From Plantago ovata (lineage: Eukaryota; Streptophyta; Magnoliopsida; Lamiales; Plantaginaceae): a stretch of DNA of 64,000 nucleotides. The position numbers and the translations under genes are program-made. The DNA is taken from assembly GCA_028274465.1 (NCBI GenBank), contig CM051455.1:116907547-116971546 (forward strand), read 5' to 3'. The notes under the pieces are model-generated. The model saw nothing but the letters and a program-made list of their open reading frames with translations. It made no database searches and was not told the origin of the DNA. Numbering within the stretch: position 1 is the first letter of the stretch; each line of letters begins with the position of its first letter. Shown here in pieces: positions 45,489 to 57,498 of the stretch.

Positions 45489-47066
45489 TTATTCTTCTTC
45501 GGCTTGTGGGGGCAGTTCCCTCTTGCAACTCTCGCACTTAGCAATCTTCTTGATGGTGATTTCAACAGGTAGATCACCCACTAAGTTAATGGACAACGAC
45601 TTCTCAGTGTTGCTAGGCAGTTTGCCTTGCTCCCTACTTGCTCCTCGGTCGATCAACTCTTGCATCTTTTGATGGGCAAGTCTAGTGCTTTCTTCCAACC
45701 TATCGAGCCTTGCCCTAGTCTTCTCGGAGTCTTCTTCATAACGTTTGAGAAAACTTTGTGTGTGATCGACCATCTTCTGCAAGTTCTCCATCAGTTGAGC
45801 CGACTTCGACTTCGATGGCTCTTTCGGAGCGGGGTTTTCACAGTAATCATTACCATAGTTCATCCTACTACGGTCTTGGTTAGGGCCATAAGTTTGGTTA
45901 GCCGGTGCATAGCCTTGATTGTTGCGGTATCCTCTTCTCCAGAATCCACCTCGAGGATTCCTACCGTCTTGTCCGTAGCTAACTTCTTGAGTACCAAACT
46001 CCGTAGCAAAGGCTTCTTCTTCGCCTCCTCGAGCCGAGTTGCCATCATCGTATGCCAGCTCCGATCTACACATATGAGCCCCATGCCCATAGTTATTGCA
46101 TATTAGGCATACTTCGTTCGAAACAGTCGTTTCGGTGGCGCTCTTGAGGACTTGCTTCAATTCGTTGGTAAAGCACTCGAATTGATCCCCATTCCCCCTG
46201 TACATAGGGGCTTCTTGAGTTGGTGGAGCTTCAGGTCCACGTCTCCTAACCATTGCTCTTGGATCCTTGAACTGCGAACCCTTAGCAAGCTTTTCAAAAA
46301 CAGCCCAGACGGCTTCTGCGGTTTCCTCCCAAATATTGCCTCGGCATTGGAAATCCACCACTTGTTGGTTCTCGAAGGTTAGTCCATTGTAGAAGTGTTG
46401 GACTAGGTCGGAAAGTTCAAAACCATGGTGAGGGCACTTGTTCGTGAGATCTTGGAACCTCTCGAACGCGGTGTAGATGGTCTCATCATAGTCCTGCTTG
46501 AATCCAGTGATTTGCGTCTTTAGCGCGGTAGTCAAGGTGTGAGGGAAGTATTTCTCCATGAAAGCTGAAAAAACATTTTCCCAAGTGTCCAGCGAGCCGG
46601 CTGGTAGAGAACCCAGCCATGACTTGGCTCTGTCGCCAAGTCCCATAGCAAAAACCTTCATCCTCAACTCATCCGTTGTTACGTCAGCTCCGGGTCGTGG
46701 GAGTTGGTTGACGAAATCATCGATATCGTGCAAGTACCCCATCACATCTTCCCTTGATAAGCCATAGAACCTCGAAAGTTGTTGGAATGCGTGGTTCTTG
46801 ATCTCCAGATCTCGGGTTGCAGACGAAAGAACGATCGCCGGTCCCCTCATACGATCCTTGGTGGGTTGAACCCATGCCTTCAGTGGTCTAGCTTCTGCCA
46901 TTCCGTCGATTTCCTTGAAGAGACTGAGTAGAGATTCAGAGAAATCGGTATCCTCTATTTCCTCTAGTGCGCGCCTTTCAAGTAGTCGCCTTCTTTGGTG
47001 GTAGACTCTGTCGATCTCAGCAATTGAATCAGCAAGTGGTGTTCCTGCAGAACGTGTATGCGGCAT
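45489..47066 (-). CDS. Athila gag (fossil element), 525 codons, open
   Basis: Begins MPHTRSAGTPLADSIAEIDR soon after the primer site. The Retrotrans_gag domain (PF03732 type) spans about residues 120-230 (KSWLGSLPAGSLDTWENVF, FMEKYFPHTLTTALK, then ERFQDLTNKCPHHG). A CX2CX4HX4C knuckle (CLICNNYGHGAHMC) is near 320, followed by a Gly/Arg/Tyr/Asn-rich stretch and a C-terminal coiled-coil (about 430-480). Expected to form the particle that packages the element's RNA. The frame is open from start to stop in this copy. A second, partial copy at 51309-52140 is probably the same sequence from an unmerged contig. Confidence 0.85.
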   Translation of the reverse strand: MPHTRSAGTPLADSIAEIDRVYHQRRRLLERRALEEIEDTDFSESLLSLFKEIDGMAEARPLKAWVQPTKDRMRGPAIVLSSATRDLEIKNHAFQQLSRFYGLSREDVMGYLHDIDDFVNQLPRPGADVTTDELRMKVFAMGLGDRAKSWLGSLPAGSLDTWENVFSAFMEKYFPHTLTTALKTQITGFKQDYDETIYTAFERFQDLTNKCPHHGFELSDLVQHFYNGLTFENQQVVDFQCRGNIWEETAEAVWAVFEKLAKGSQFKDPRAMVRRRGPEAPPTQEAPMYRGNGDQFECFTNELKQVLKSATETTVSNEVCLICNNYGHGAHMCRSELAYDDGNSARGGEEEAFATEFGTQEVSYGQDGRNPRGGFWRRGYRNNQGYAPANQTYGPNQDRSRMNYGNDYCENPAPKEPSKSKSAQLMENLQKMVDHTQSFLKRYEEDSEKTRARLDRLEESTRLAHQKMQELIDRGASREQGKLPSNTEKSLSINLVGDLPVEITIKKIAKCESCKRELPPQAEEE

Positions 47067-47234
47067 ACACTATCTGTAACAGACTAGGACAGGTGATTAG
47101 AAAAAGACTAGGAAAGCAGTATTAGAGAGAGATTAAAAAGGAAAACTAAAACTAGTAGAATTAGGAATCTAAGCTGTAAATATAAACAAATTAAACAGAA
47201 AAAAGGAGTATAGTCCCCGGCAGCGGCGCCAATT

Positions 47235-48503
47235 TGATGAACGCGGATGTCGTGCTCCGAATTCAAGCAAATAAATTTGTAATTAGCCAAAGGCAATCCA
47301 CAACTACAACGAAAACCGTAGTGTAGCAGTAGAATGACTCGAGTGTCGTTCTCTCAGGACTATAACTAGCTTTATCAAATCTAATTTAGAATATAAAACA
47401 ACAAACAGATAGCAGAGGGGTTTCTAGCAGATAATGGAGATTGGTGATAGTATGGTCCTTCTTCACATAACGGGTCGATAATCATGCATAAATTCCTCGG
47501 TCTTGCATAGAGATCTTTGAATCAATCTAGTGTCCTGTTGCAAGTATTAAGCACTACGAAGATAATTTGGTCTGACTAGTCAATCACGATTGTCCTAATG
47601 TGTTCCGTAATTATTCAACACTACGAAGATAATTGGTCTGATGGTCGACTAGTGTCCAATTGTGCATAATAATCAATACAACATACGAGAATTTTGGTTA
47701 CAATTGATCAACGAATAAAGCAATGACACGGAGTATAATGCGCGATATAGCCATTAGCATGATTATCTTCCCTTCGCTAAGAATTCACATACTACCACCA
47801 ACGATAAGTTTAGCTACTCATAATAAGCATGCAATCAACAGAAATCATAGAAGAAAACATGTTGAAAGAATATAAAATAAGTAGAATAAAACTGTAAGAT
47901 ACAAAGTTACCGAAGGTTGTCAATCTCCGGATGATTGCGGTCCTACGAGCTCCAAACTGCTATGAAAAAGTATCCCCTAAGCTACAGAACTCCCAGGACA
48001 GGCCCCGGGAAGTTCCTACCTAAAACTATAGAGAGAGGTGAGAGAGAAGGTCTGGAAAGATATGATTTTCAGAGAGAAAACTGAGCACTATATATAGGCC
48101 CCGAATAAATCACGGGGCGGTTCGCCGCAGGTTGGGGCGGTTCGCCCCCCGTCTTTTTCGCGGAATTCCGCGTTTTTCGACACGGATTTGAATTTCTTCA
48201 CCTTTCGGACTCGGTTTCTGACTTCTAGTGGCGTTCTAACCTCCAGATTCGACCCCTAGACTCCAAATCCTATCCGGAAACCTTCAGATACTCCAAATAG
48301 GCTTCTGGAACACCAATTCCTTGTCAACTTCAATATAATTGCCCAGAAATCCCCGAATTTCAACCAAAACCTGTAAAATAAAATCTAAAGGGAAACGTGA
48401 CACTATTCTAATAAAATGTACTAAAATATAGCTAAATTAACATAGAGGATAGCTAAAATAGGTGAAAAAGACTCGAATGAAAGTGTAAAATACACATTCA
48501 TCA
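47235..48503 (-). repeat. 5' LTR of the Athila derivative, 1269 bp
   Basis: Same ends as the LTR at 39634-40905. Variants that distinguish it from that LTR are shared with the LTR at 52472-53742, which argues that the latter is a second rendering of this LTR. Confidence 0.93.
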
Positions 48504-48508
48504 GTGGC

Positions 48509-48808
48509 GTTGAAGTGAGGGAGTAAGAGAGAGAGGAGTCTAGGTTTAGGGTTTGAAACATGGGCCATCAGATGGGCTTTAAACCTTGGGCCACGAAATT
48601 GATTGGGCCGGTCCAATTCGAATGTGGACTTTTAAAATCAGCTTGCTAGCTGATCCAAAATGAAACAGGCCGAGATAAATTGATGCGAACTATCAAATGA
48701 CGAATTCAATTGCGCGAGGAATAATTTAATTAAATTACCAAATAAAATAAATTACTTAGGTAATTAATTAAATAAGAAAAAAGGTAGGAAAAAAAACGGA
48801 ATGTTACA
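48509..48808. repeat. Right end of the split solo LTR
   Basis: About 300 bp from after the GTGGC duplication to ATGTTACA, followed by the GCCGT target copy and then Copia gag. Repeated at 53743-54048 across the gap. Confidence 0.75.
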
Positions 48809-48813
48809 GCCGT

Positions 48814-51208
48814 CATCTTCTGAAAGAAGAATGATAAAGAGCCTATTGATGAAAACTCTTTGGTTGTCAAAAACATGAAGAAATTCATCAGCAAGGAACT
48901 TGAAAGGCGAAAAGTAAAAGAGAAGCTGAAAAAGCATCTTGGTAACAACTACCATAAGTACAAGAATGAGACTAGCTCGCTCAGCAAGCAACTTCATCAG
49001 AAGAACCAGCAGTTGGAAATGATCTTTGCTTTTACTGCAAAAAGCCTGGACACTTCAAAGCTAATTGCCCTTTGCTGAAAGGCAAATCTGCTGAAAAGAA
49101 GAAGAAGTTCAAAAGAGCTTTTATTGCTGAAGAAAAGAAGAAGCTTCAAGCAAAAATCGATGCATTATGCATTGATACTAGCTCTGAAGACAGTGAGGAT
49201 GAAAGCTCAGACACTGACGATGAAGAAGCCACTCTAGATGTGGAGATTGGCAAAGAAGTTTGTGGAATAGCTATGGAAGCTTATCCAGATGTGTCAAATT
49301 ACGAGTTCTGCCTCATGGCCGGTCAGGTAAATAATCCTACCTCTGAATCAGACTCAGAAAGTGAAGACGAGATTGACCTTGATAAGATTCAAGGAGAAAT
49401 TGAAAGATTTGAGAAAACTCTGAGCAGACAGCAAGAGAAACTACAGATTGCTGAAACTCTGACCAAGCAGACTACTGAAAAGTATGTCTTGCTGAGGAAG
49501 AGACAGAAGAAAAGGATGCTGAAATAAGGCGTCTTAAGAAGTTGATTGCTGAAGCTACAGAGAAGAATTCTCAAATGGCATTAGAATTGGAAGAATATCA
49601 GTCCTCAATTCTAAAGTTACTTGCTGAAATCCAAGAGATGAAAAGATGAAAATCAATTTCAAATCTTATGCTGAAGCAAGTAATACGCTGACTGAACTAA
49701 ACTCTTATTTGAGAGATCCATCTCAGAAAGAAGGTTTAGGTGCAACGTATGAAGGTGATGACGTAGAAATCTTGAGTAAAGATAAATCACCGATTTCCTT
49801 TGTACGTGCTACTGATAGTGGTCTACCAGAACTCTATCAGTTGGTCAATCTAAGGTTGCTGAAACATGCAATCAAGTACCTACGACCACAAAGCCCGCCC
49901 GCTGTTCTACTCAAAGTAACAAGACTTTAAAAGAAAACAGTTGCTGAGAAGCAACTGTACAGAAGAAGGATGCTGTGAAGCATTCCGCCAAAGAAGTTGC
50001 TGAAAAGCAAATTGTTAAGTCTAAAAGGCAAGATTACTAAAAGTAATCAGAAGACCTTTGCTGACAAACTTGAATCAAGTAAGGTTGCTGACACAAAAGC
50101 TCAGCATTCTCCGAAAAGTGAACTCGGTTTCAAAACCAAGCAAAGTCAACTTTTTCACGAGTATAAGCATCAGCAAAGATACTTCAAAGAGATGAAAAAA
50201 TCAAGCCTAAGAGTTCTGAAAAAACTCTTAATGCTAGGGCTAGAGAACCTTTCTAGAAAAGAACTTACTGAAAAGTATGTTCAGCAAAAAGGTCAACCGA
50301 GCAAGACACCACATCAGAAAGTGGACTTGATCAGCACGAATCAAAAGTCTTTCAGCTCAAAACCTCCTAGTTCCTCAGCAAGTAGAAAAAAGTCAAAGTT
50401 GAAAAACTTAAGACTTGGGTTTCCACTGGACGCATTCTTGAACATGTTAATGGACATCCATTATTGGATAACTAACTTGTTTGCTCTTGATTGTGCAGAC
50501 TTATCAGCATGGAGACAAACGATGCAATTTGGCACTTTGATAGTGGTTGTGGAAAGCACATGACGGGCAACAAGAATAACCTTATAAACTATAGACGGTG
50601 GTCTAAAGGTCCCAACAATAAGGTTGCCTGGTGGAGGCTGGTTCTACAAAAGGCTATGGTGACGTGAAGTTAGGTGCATAACCATTACTGGAGTTCTTTA
50701 TGTCAAAAAATCTTAAGTTTAACCTTTTCATCATGAGTCAGTTTGCTGACAAAGGATACTTCATCAAAATCAAAAGTGATGAATGTAAACTTATAGATTT
50801 CGAGACTAAAAAGGTAATATGATTGCAAGAAGATCAGGAGGCTTGTACACCGTAGATTGGTCTTCAGCAATCGTTGAAAAATGCCTTGTCTCAGATCACG
50901 ATTGCCTTGCTGAAAAAGCATGGTTATGGCATAAACGAACAAGTCATCTAAACTTCAAGACGCTGAATAAGCTGTCTAAAAAGGCACTTGTAGTTGGATT
51001 ACCTAAGGTTACTTTTAAGAAGGATGGTGTTTGCAATGCTGTCAGCAAGGAAAGCAAACCAAATCTTCTTTCAAGAACAAGGCAGTACCGTCAACTACAA
51101 ACCTTTACAACTCTTGCACATGGACTTGTTTGAATCTTCTTCAACAAGCTATGCTGGTAAGAAGTATGGTCGGTCGTGGTGATGACTATTTAAGATTCAC
51201 TTGGGTAA
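48814..51208 (+). pseudogene. SIRE-type gag to integrase, first rendering before the gap (fossil)
   Basis: The same sequence as 54054-56463: gag zinc-knuckle region, acidic and coiled-coil gag tail, protease start, GAG-pre-integrase and the beginning of integrase, ending at the N run. It agrees closely with the other copy at its far end and less well near the gap, which suggests lower consensus quality at a contig end. Probably not a separate genomic copy. Confidence 0.7.
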
Positions 51209-51308
51209 NNNNNNNNNNNNNNNNNNNNNNNNNNNNNNNNNNNNNNNNNNNNNNNNNNNNNNNNNNNNNNNNNNNNNNNNNNNNNNNNNNNNNNNNNNNN
51301 NNNNNNNN
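51209..51308. other. Assembly gap, 100 N
   Basis: Exactly 100 unknown bases, the conventional length for a scaffold gap of unknown size. The sequence right of it repeats what lies 5.1 kb to the left. Confidence 0.99.
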
Positions 51309-53742
51309 GATCTACACATCTGAGCCCCATGCATAGTTATTGCCTATGGCATACTTCGTTCGAACCCGTCGTTTTCGGTGGCGCTCTTGAGGACTTGCTT
51401 CAATTCGTTGGTAAAGCACTCGAATTGATCCCCATTTCCCCCTGTACATAGGGGCTTCTGAGTCGGTGGAGCTTCAGGTCCACGTCTCCTAACCATGCTC
51501 TTGGATCCTTGAACTGCGAACCCTTAGCAAGCCTTTCAAAACTGCCCAGACGGCTTCTGCGGTTTCCTCCCAAATATTGCCTCGGCATTGGAAATCCACC
51601 ACTTGTGGTTCTCGAAGGTTAGTCCATTGTAGAAGTGTTGGACTAGGTCGGAAAGTTCAAAACCATGGTGAGGGCACTTGTTCGTGAGATCTTGGAACCT
51701 CTCGAACGCGGTGTAGATGGTCTCATCATAGTCCTGCTTGAATCCAGTGATTTGCGCCTTTAGCGCGGTAGTCAAGGTGTGAGGGAAGTATTTCTCCATG
51801 AAAGCTGAAAAAACATTTTCCCAAGTGTCCAGCGAGCCGGCTGGTAGAGAACCAGCCATGACTTGGCTCTGTCGCCAAGTCCCATAGCAAAAACCTTCAT
51901 CCTCAACTCATCCGTTGTTACGTCAGCTCCGGGTCGTGGGAGTTGGTTGACGAAATCATCGATATCGTGCAAGTACCCCATCACATCTTCCCTTGATAAG
52001 CCATAGAACCTCGAAAGTTGTTGGAATGCGTGGTTCTTGATCTCCAGATCTCGGGTTGCAGACGAAAGAACGATCGCCGGTCCCCTCATACGATCCTTGG
52101 TGGGTTGAACCCATGCCTTCAGTGGTCTAGCTTCTGCCATTCCGTCGATTTCCTTGAAGAGACTGAGTAGAGATTCAGAGAAATCGGTATCCTCTATTTC
52201 CTCTAGTGCGCGCCTTCAAGTAGTCGCCTTCTTTGGTGGTAGACTCTGTCGATCTCAGCAATTGAATCAGCAAGTGGTGTTCCTGCAGAACGTGTATGCG
52301 GCATACACTATCTGTAACAGACTAGGACAGGTGATTAGAAAAGACTAGGAAAGCAGTATTAGAGAGAGATTAAAAAGGAAAACTAAAACTAGTAGAATTA
52401 GGAATCTAAGCTGTAAATATAAACAAATTAAACAGAAAAAAGGAGTATAGTCCCCGGCAGCGGCGCCAATTTGATGAACGCGGATGTCGTGCTCCGAATT
52501 CAAGCAAATAAATTTGTAATTAGCCAAAGGCAATCCACAACTACAACGAAAACCGTAGTGTAGCAGTAGAATGACTCGAGTGTCGTTCTCTCAGGACTAT
52601 AACTAGCTTTATCAAATCTAATTTAGAATATAAAAACAACAAACAGATAGCAGAGGGGTTTCTAGCAGATAATGGAGATTGGTGATAGTATGGTCCTTCT
52701 TCACATAACGGGTCGATAATCATGCATAAATTCCTCGGTCTTGCATAGAGATCTTTGAATCAATCTAGTGTCCTGTTGCAAGTATTAAGCACTACGAAGA
52801 TAATTTGGTCTGACTAGTCAATCACGATTGTCCTAATGTGTTCCGTAATTATTCAACACTACGAAGATAATTGGTCTGATGGTCGACTAGTGTCCAATTG
52901 TGCATAATAATCAATACAACATACGAGAATTTTGGTTACAATTGATCAACGAAATAAAGCAATGACACGGAGTATAATGCGCGATATAGCCATTAGCATG
53001 ATTATCTTCCCTTCGCTAAGAATTCACATACTACCACCAACGATAAGTTTAGCTACTCATAATAAGCATGCAATCAACAGAAATCATAGAAGAAAACATG
53101 TTGAAAGAATATAAAATAAGTAGAATAAAACTGTAAGATACAAGTTACCGAAGGTTGTCAATCTCCGGATGATTGCGGTCCTACGAGCTCCAAACTGCTA
53201 TGAAAAAGTATCCCCTAAGCTACAGAACTCCCAGGACAGGCCCCGGGAAGTTCCTACCTAAAACTATAGAGAGAGGTGAGAGAGAAGGTCTGGAAAGATA
53301 TGATTTTCAGAGAGAAAACTGAGCACTATATATAGGCCCCGAATAAATCACGGGGCGGTTCGCCGCAGGTTGGGGCGGTTCGCCCCCCGTCTTTTTCGCG
53401 GAATTCCGCGTTTTTCGACACGGATTTGAATTTCTTCACCTTTTCGGACTCGGTTTCTGACTTCTAGTGGCGTTCTAACCTCCAGATTCGACCCCTAGAC
53501 TCCAAATCCTATCCGGAAACCTTCAGATACTCCAAATAGGCTTCTGGAACACCAATTCCTTGTCAACTTCAATATAATTGCCCAGAAATCCCCGAATTTC
53601 AACCAAAACCTGTAAAATAAAATCTAAAGGGAAACGTGACACTATTCTAATAAAATGTACTAAAATATAGCTAAATTAACATAGAGGATAGCTAAAATAG
53701 GTGAAAAAGACTCGAATGAAAGTGTAAAATACACATTCATCA
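51309..53742 (-). repeat. Second rendering of Athila gag and 5' LTR after the gap
   Basis: 51309-52471 matches 46063-47234 (part of gag and the primer-site region) and 52472-53742 matches the LTR at 47235-48503. It ends in the same GTGGCGTTGAAG flank. A separate Athila insertion would not share the flank of the first, so this is a duplicated contig end or, less likely, a real large tandem duplication. Confidence 0.8.
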
Positions 53743-54048
53743 GTGGCGTTGAAGTGAGGGAGTAAGAGAGAGAGGAGTCTAGGTTTAGGGTTTGAAACAT
53801 GGGCCATCAGATGGGCTTTAAACCTTGGGCCACGAAAATTGATTGGGCCGGTCCAATTCGAATGTGGACTTTTAAAATCAGCTTGCTAGCTGATCCAAAA
53901 TGAAACAGGCCGAGATAAATTGATGCGAACTATCAAATGACGAATTCAATTGCGCGAGGAATAATTTAATTAAATTACCAAATAAAATAAATTACTTAGG
54001 TAATTAATTAAATAAGAAAAAAGGTAGGAAAAAAAACGGAATGTTACA
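53743..54048. repeat. Second rendering of the solo-LTR right end
   Basis: Matches 48504-48808, followed by the same GCCGT and Copia gag sequence. Confidence 0.8.
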
Positions 54049-54053
54049 GCCGT

Positions 54054-55724
54054 CATCTTCTGAAAGAAGAATGATAAAGAGCCTATTGATGAAAACTCTT
54101 TGGTTGTCAAAAACATGAAGAAATTCATCAGCAAGGAACTTGAAAGGCGAAAAGTAAAAGAGAAGCTGAAAAAGCATCTTGGTAACAACTACCATAAGTA
54201 CAAGAATGAGACTAGCTCGCTCAGCAAGCAACTTCATCAGAAGAACCAGCAGTTGGAAATGATCTTTGCTTTTACTGCAAAAAGCCTGGACACTTCAAAG
54301 CTAATTGCCCTTTGCTGAAAGGCAAATCTGCTGAAAAGAAGAAGAAGTTCAAAAGAGCTTTTATTGCTGAAGAAAAGAAGAAGCTTCAAGCAAAAATCGA
54401 TGCATTATGCATTGATACTAGCTCTGAAGACAGTGAGGATGAAAGCTCAGACACTGACGATGAAGAAGCCACTCTAGATGTGGAGATTGGCAAAGAAGTT
54501 TGTGGAATAGCTATGGAAGCTTATCCAGATGTGTCAAATTACGAGTTCTGCCTCATGGCCGGTCAGGTAAATAATCCTACCTCTGAATCAGACTCAGAAA
54601 GTGAAGACGAGATTGACCTTGATAAGATTCAAGGAGAAATTGAAAGATTTGAGAAAACTCTGAGCAGACAGCAAGAGAAACTACAGATTGCTGAAACTCT
54701 GACCAAGCAGACTACTGAAAAGTATGTCTTGCTGAAGGAAGAGACAGAAGAAAAGGATGCTGAAATAAGGCGTCTTAAGAAGTTGATTGCTGAAGCTACA
54801 GAGAAGAATTCTCAAATGGCATTAGAATTGGAAGAATATCAGTCCTCAATTCTAAAGTTACTTGCTGAAATCCAAGAGATGAAAAAGATGAAAATCAATT
54901 TCAAATCTTATGCTGAAGCAAGTAATACGCTGACTGAACTAAACTCTTATTTGAGAGATCCATCTCAGAAAGAAGGTTTAGGTGCAACGTATGAAGGTGA
55001 TGACGTAGAAATCTTGAGTAAAGATAAATCATCGATTTCCTTTGTACGTGCTACTTATAGTGGTCTACCAGAACTCTATCAATTTGGTCAATCTAAGGTT
55101 GCTGAAACATGCAATCAAGTACCTACGACCACAAAGCCCGCTGTTGCTACTCAAAGTAACAAGACTTTAAAAGGAAAACAGGTTGCTGAGAAGCAAACTG
55201 TACAGAAGAAGGATGCTGTGAAGCATTCCGCCAAAGAAGTTGCTGAAAAGCAAATTGTTAAGTCAAAAGGCAAGATTACTAAAAGTAATCAGAAGACCTT
55301 TGCTGACAAACTTGAATCAAGTAAGGTTGCTGACACAAAAGCTCAGCATTCTCCGAAAAGTGAACTCGGTTTCAAAACCAAGCAAAGTCAACTTTTTCAC
55401 GAGTATAAGCAAAGTCAGCAAAGATACTTCAAAGAGATGAAGAAAATCAAGCCTAAGAGTTCTGAAAAAACTCTTAATGCTAGGGCTAGAAAGAACCTTT
55501 CTAGAAAAGAACTTACTGAAAAGTATGTTCAGCAAAAAGGTCAACCGAGCAAGACACCACATCAGAAAGTGGACTTGATCAGCACGAATCAAAAGTCTTT
55601 CAGCTCAAAACCTCCTAGTTCCTCAGCAAGTAGAAAACAAGTCAAAGTTGAAAAACTTAAGACTTGGGTTTCCACTGGACGCATTCTTGAACATGTTAAT
55701 GGACATCCATTATTGGATAACTAA
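54054..55724 (+). pseudogene. SIRE-type gag C-terminal part (fossil)
   Basis: A zinc-knuckle region lies near 54265-54315, followed by a 470-codon open frame from 54312 with Lys-rich, acidic (SSEDSEDESSDTDDEE) and long coiled-coil segments (EIERFEKTLSRQQEKLQIAE onward) and a basic C-terminus. A long coiled-coil gag extension is typical of SIRE-lineage Copia elements. Confidence 0.8.
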
Positions 55725-55729
55725 CTTGT

Positions 55730-57498
55730 TTGCTCTTGATTGTGCAGACTTCAGCCATGGAGACAAACGATGCAATTTGGCACTTTGATAGTGGTTGTGG
55801 AAAGCACATGACGGGCAACAAGAATAACCTTATAAACTATAGACGGTGGTCTAAAGGTCCAACAATAAGGTTTGCTGGTGGAGGCTCTGGTTCTACAAAA
55901 GGCTATGGTGACGTGAAGTTAGGATGCATAACCATTACTGGAGTTCTTTATGTCAAAAAAATCTTAAGTTTAACCTTTTCAGCATGAGTCAGTTTGCTGA
56001 CAAAGGATACTTCATCAAAATCAAAAGTGATGAATGTAAACTTATAGATTTCGAGACTAAAAAGGTAATTATGATTGCAAGAAGATCAGCAGGCTTGTAC
56101 ACCGTAGATTGGTCTTCAGCAATCGTTGAAAAACGCCTTGTCTCAGATCAAGATTCCCTTGCTGAAAAAGCATGGTTATGGCATAAACGAACAAGTCATC
56201 TAAACTTCAAGACGCTGAATAAGATGTCTAAAAAGGCACTTGTAGTTGGATTACCTAAGGTTACTTTTAAGAAGGATGGTGTTTGCAATGCATGTCAGCA
56301 AGGAAACCAAACCAAATCCTCTTTCAAGAACAAGGCAGTACCGTCAACTACAAAACCTTTACAACTCTTGCACATGGACTTGTTTGAATCTTCTTCAACA
56401 AGCTATGCTGGTAAGAAGTATGGTCTGGTCGTGGTGGATGACTATTTAAGATTCACTTGGGTAGTATTCATCAAGCACAAATCTAAAACCAGGACTGAAA
56501 TACCTAACTTGCTGAATAAGCTTGAAGTCATGAAAAATGACAAGGTAAAAGTCATAAGGACAAACCATGGTACTGAGTTTGTAAACCAGTACATAACTGA
56601 ATATTGTACCTCAAAAGGTATACAACATCAGTTATCCTCAGTAAGGACACCACAGCAAAACGGTGTTGCTGAACGGAAGAATCGTACTCTGAAAGAAGCC
56701 GCAAGAACAATGCTTGCTGACACTGAAATAAGTGAAGCTTACTGGGTTGAAGCGATTAATACCGCCTGTTACACTCAAAACAGATGTTTGATTACTAAGG
56801 AATACAACAAAAATCCTTATGAATTGTTTGTTGGAAGACCTCCTAATATCACTCATCTAAGAGTATTTGGTTGCAAGTGCTTCGTTCTTAATAATGGTAG
56901 AGAATACCTAAGAACATTTCAACCAAAGGCAGACGAAGAGATATTTTTCGGTTACTCCTTGCATAGTAAAGCTTATAGAGTTTACAACAAAAAGGCACAA
57001 AAGATCGAAGAATCAGTGCATGTTGTATTCTATGAAAAGACACAAGGAGTGCTTGCTGAAGAAGAAATATCAGAATGTATGAAAAAGTTAATCATACATG
57101 AGCAAAGAACTGAATCTAATGCTAGGCAAATCAAGTCAATTGAACTAAATAATGATTCTGACAATGACTCTCCTCCCCCAAGTCATGACAAGATAAATAT
57201 AGTTCACGACAAAGAATTTCCAGCAAAGGACGCAGTTGCTCCGGAAGTTGCTGAATCTACGCAACCTCCAGTGCCTGCTGATGAACTACCACAATCAAGC
57301 AATGCTGAACAAGCAGTTGCTGATGAACCGATCTCAGCAGAGACACAAAATCCCAGTAGTACTGAACAAGTACATACTGAAGAGTCACATGCTGATGAGC
57401 AAACATATCCAGATCCAACAAGCAGAAAACCTGTTAATAAATGGATTAGAGATCATCCCTCTATGGATATGATTGGTGATATTAATAAATGCAAGTGA
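55730..57498 (+). pseudogene. SIRE-type protease and integrase (fossil)
   Basis: Protease (IWHFDSGCGKHMTGNK) near 55775, GAG-pre-integrase (LWHKRTSHLNFKTLNK) near 56177, integrase core (LLHMDLFESSSTSYAGKKYG, VRTPQQNGVAERKNRTLKEA) and the integrase C-terminal extension with Pro/Glu-rich, AVADEP-like repeats up to 57498. Broken. Confidence 0.85.

Larger units (their letters stand above)
39634..48503 (-). mobile_element. Athila-type Gypsy derivative: gag and 3' ORF, no reverse transcriptase
   Basis: LTRs at 39634-40905 and 47235-48503, target duplication GTGGC on both sides (39629-39633 and 48504-48508). Minus-strand order: 5' LTR, primer site (ATTGGCGCCGCTGCCGGGGA at about 47215-47234, the Asp-tRNA type of Athila/Tat), gag, a short protease region, a GC-rich palindromic spacer, a 419-codon ORF, and a purine tract (CAGTTTGGGGAGTT) before the 3' LTR. 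No reverse transcriptase, RNase H or integrase was found in the 6.3-kb interior. The LTRs differ at about a dozen of 1270 positions, roughly 1% or less, so insertion is recent (about 0.3-0.4 million years at 1.3e-8). It looks structurally whole but must depend on enzymes from elsewhere. Confidence 0.9.
37182..48808. mobile_element. Solo LTR (Tekay/Del-like Gypsy guess) split by an Athila element
   Basis: It starts TGTAACGGTATCGG and ends GGAATGTTACA, flanked by GCCGT on both sides (37177-37181 and 48809-48813) within Copia gag. Its own sequence is 37182-39633 plus 48509-48808, about 2.75 kb, with no coding domain between, hence a solo LTR. A TGTAAC...GTTACA LTR of this length fits Gypsy Tekay/Del; read on the minus strand (TGTAACATTCCG) it looks most typical. 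Frames in its GC-rich part (about 39000-39500) are low complexity. Confidence 0.75.

Noticed and set aside
51309-53742. A second, independent Athila insertion
   Set aside because: It has the same flank (GTGGCGTTGAAG) and the same LTR variants as the first; a separate insertion would have a different flank.
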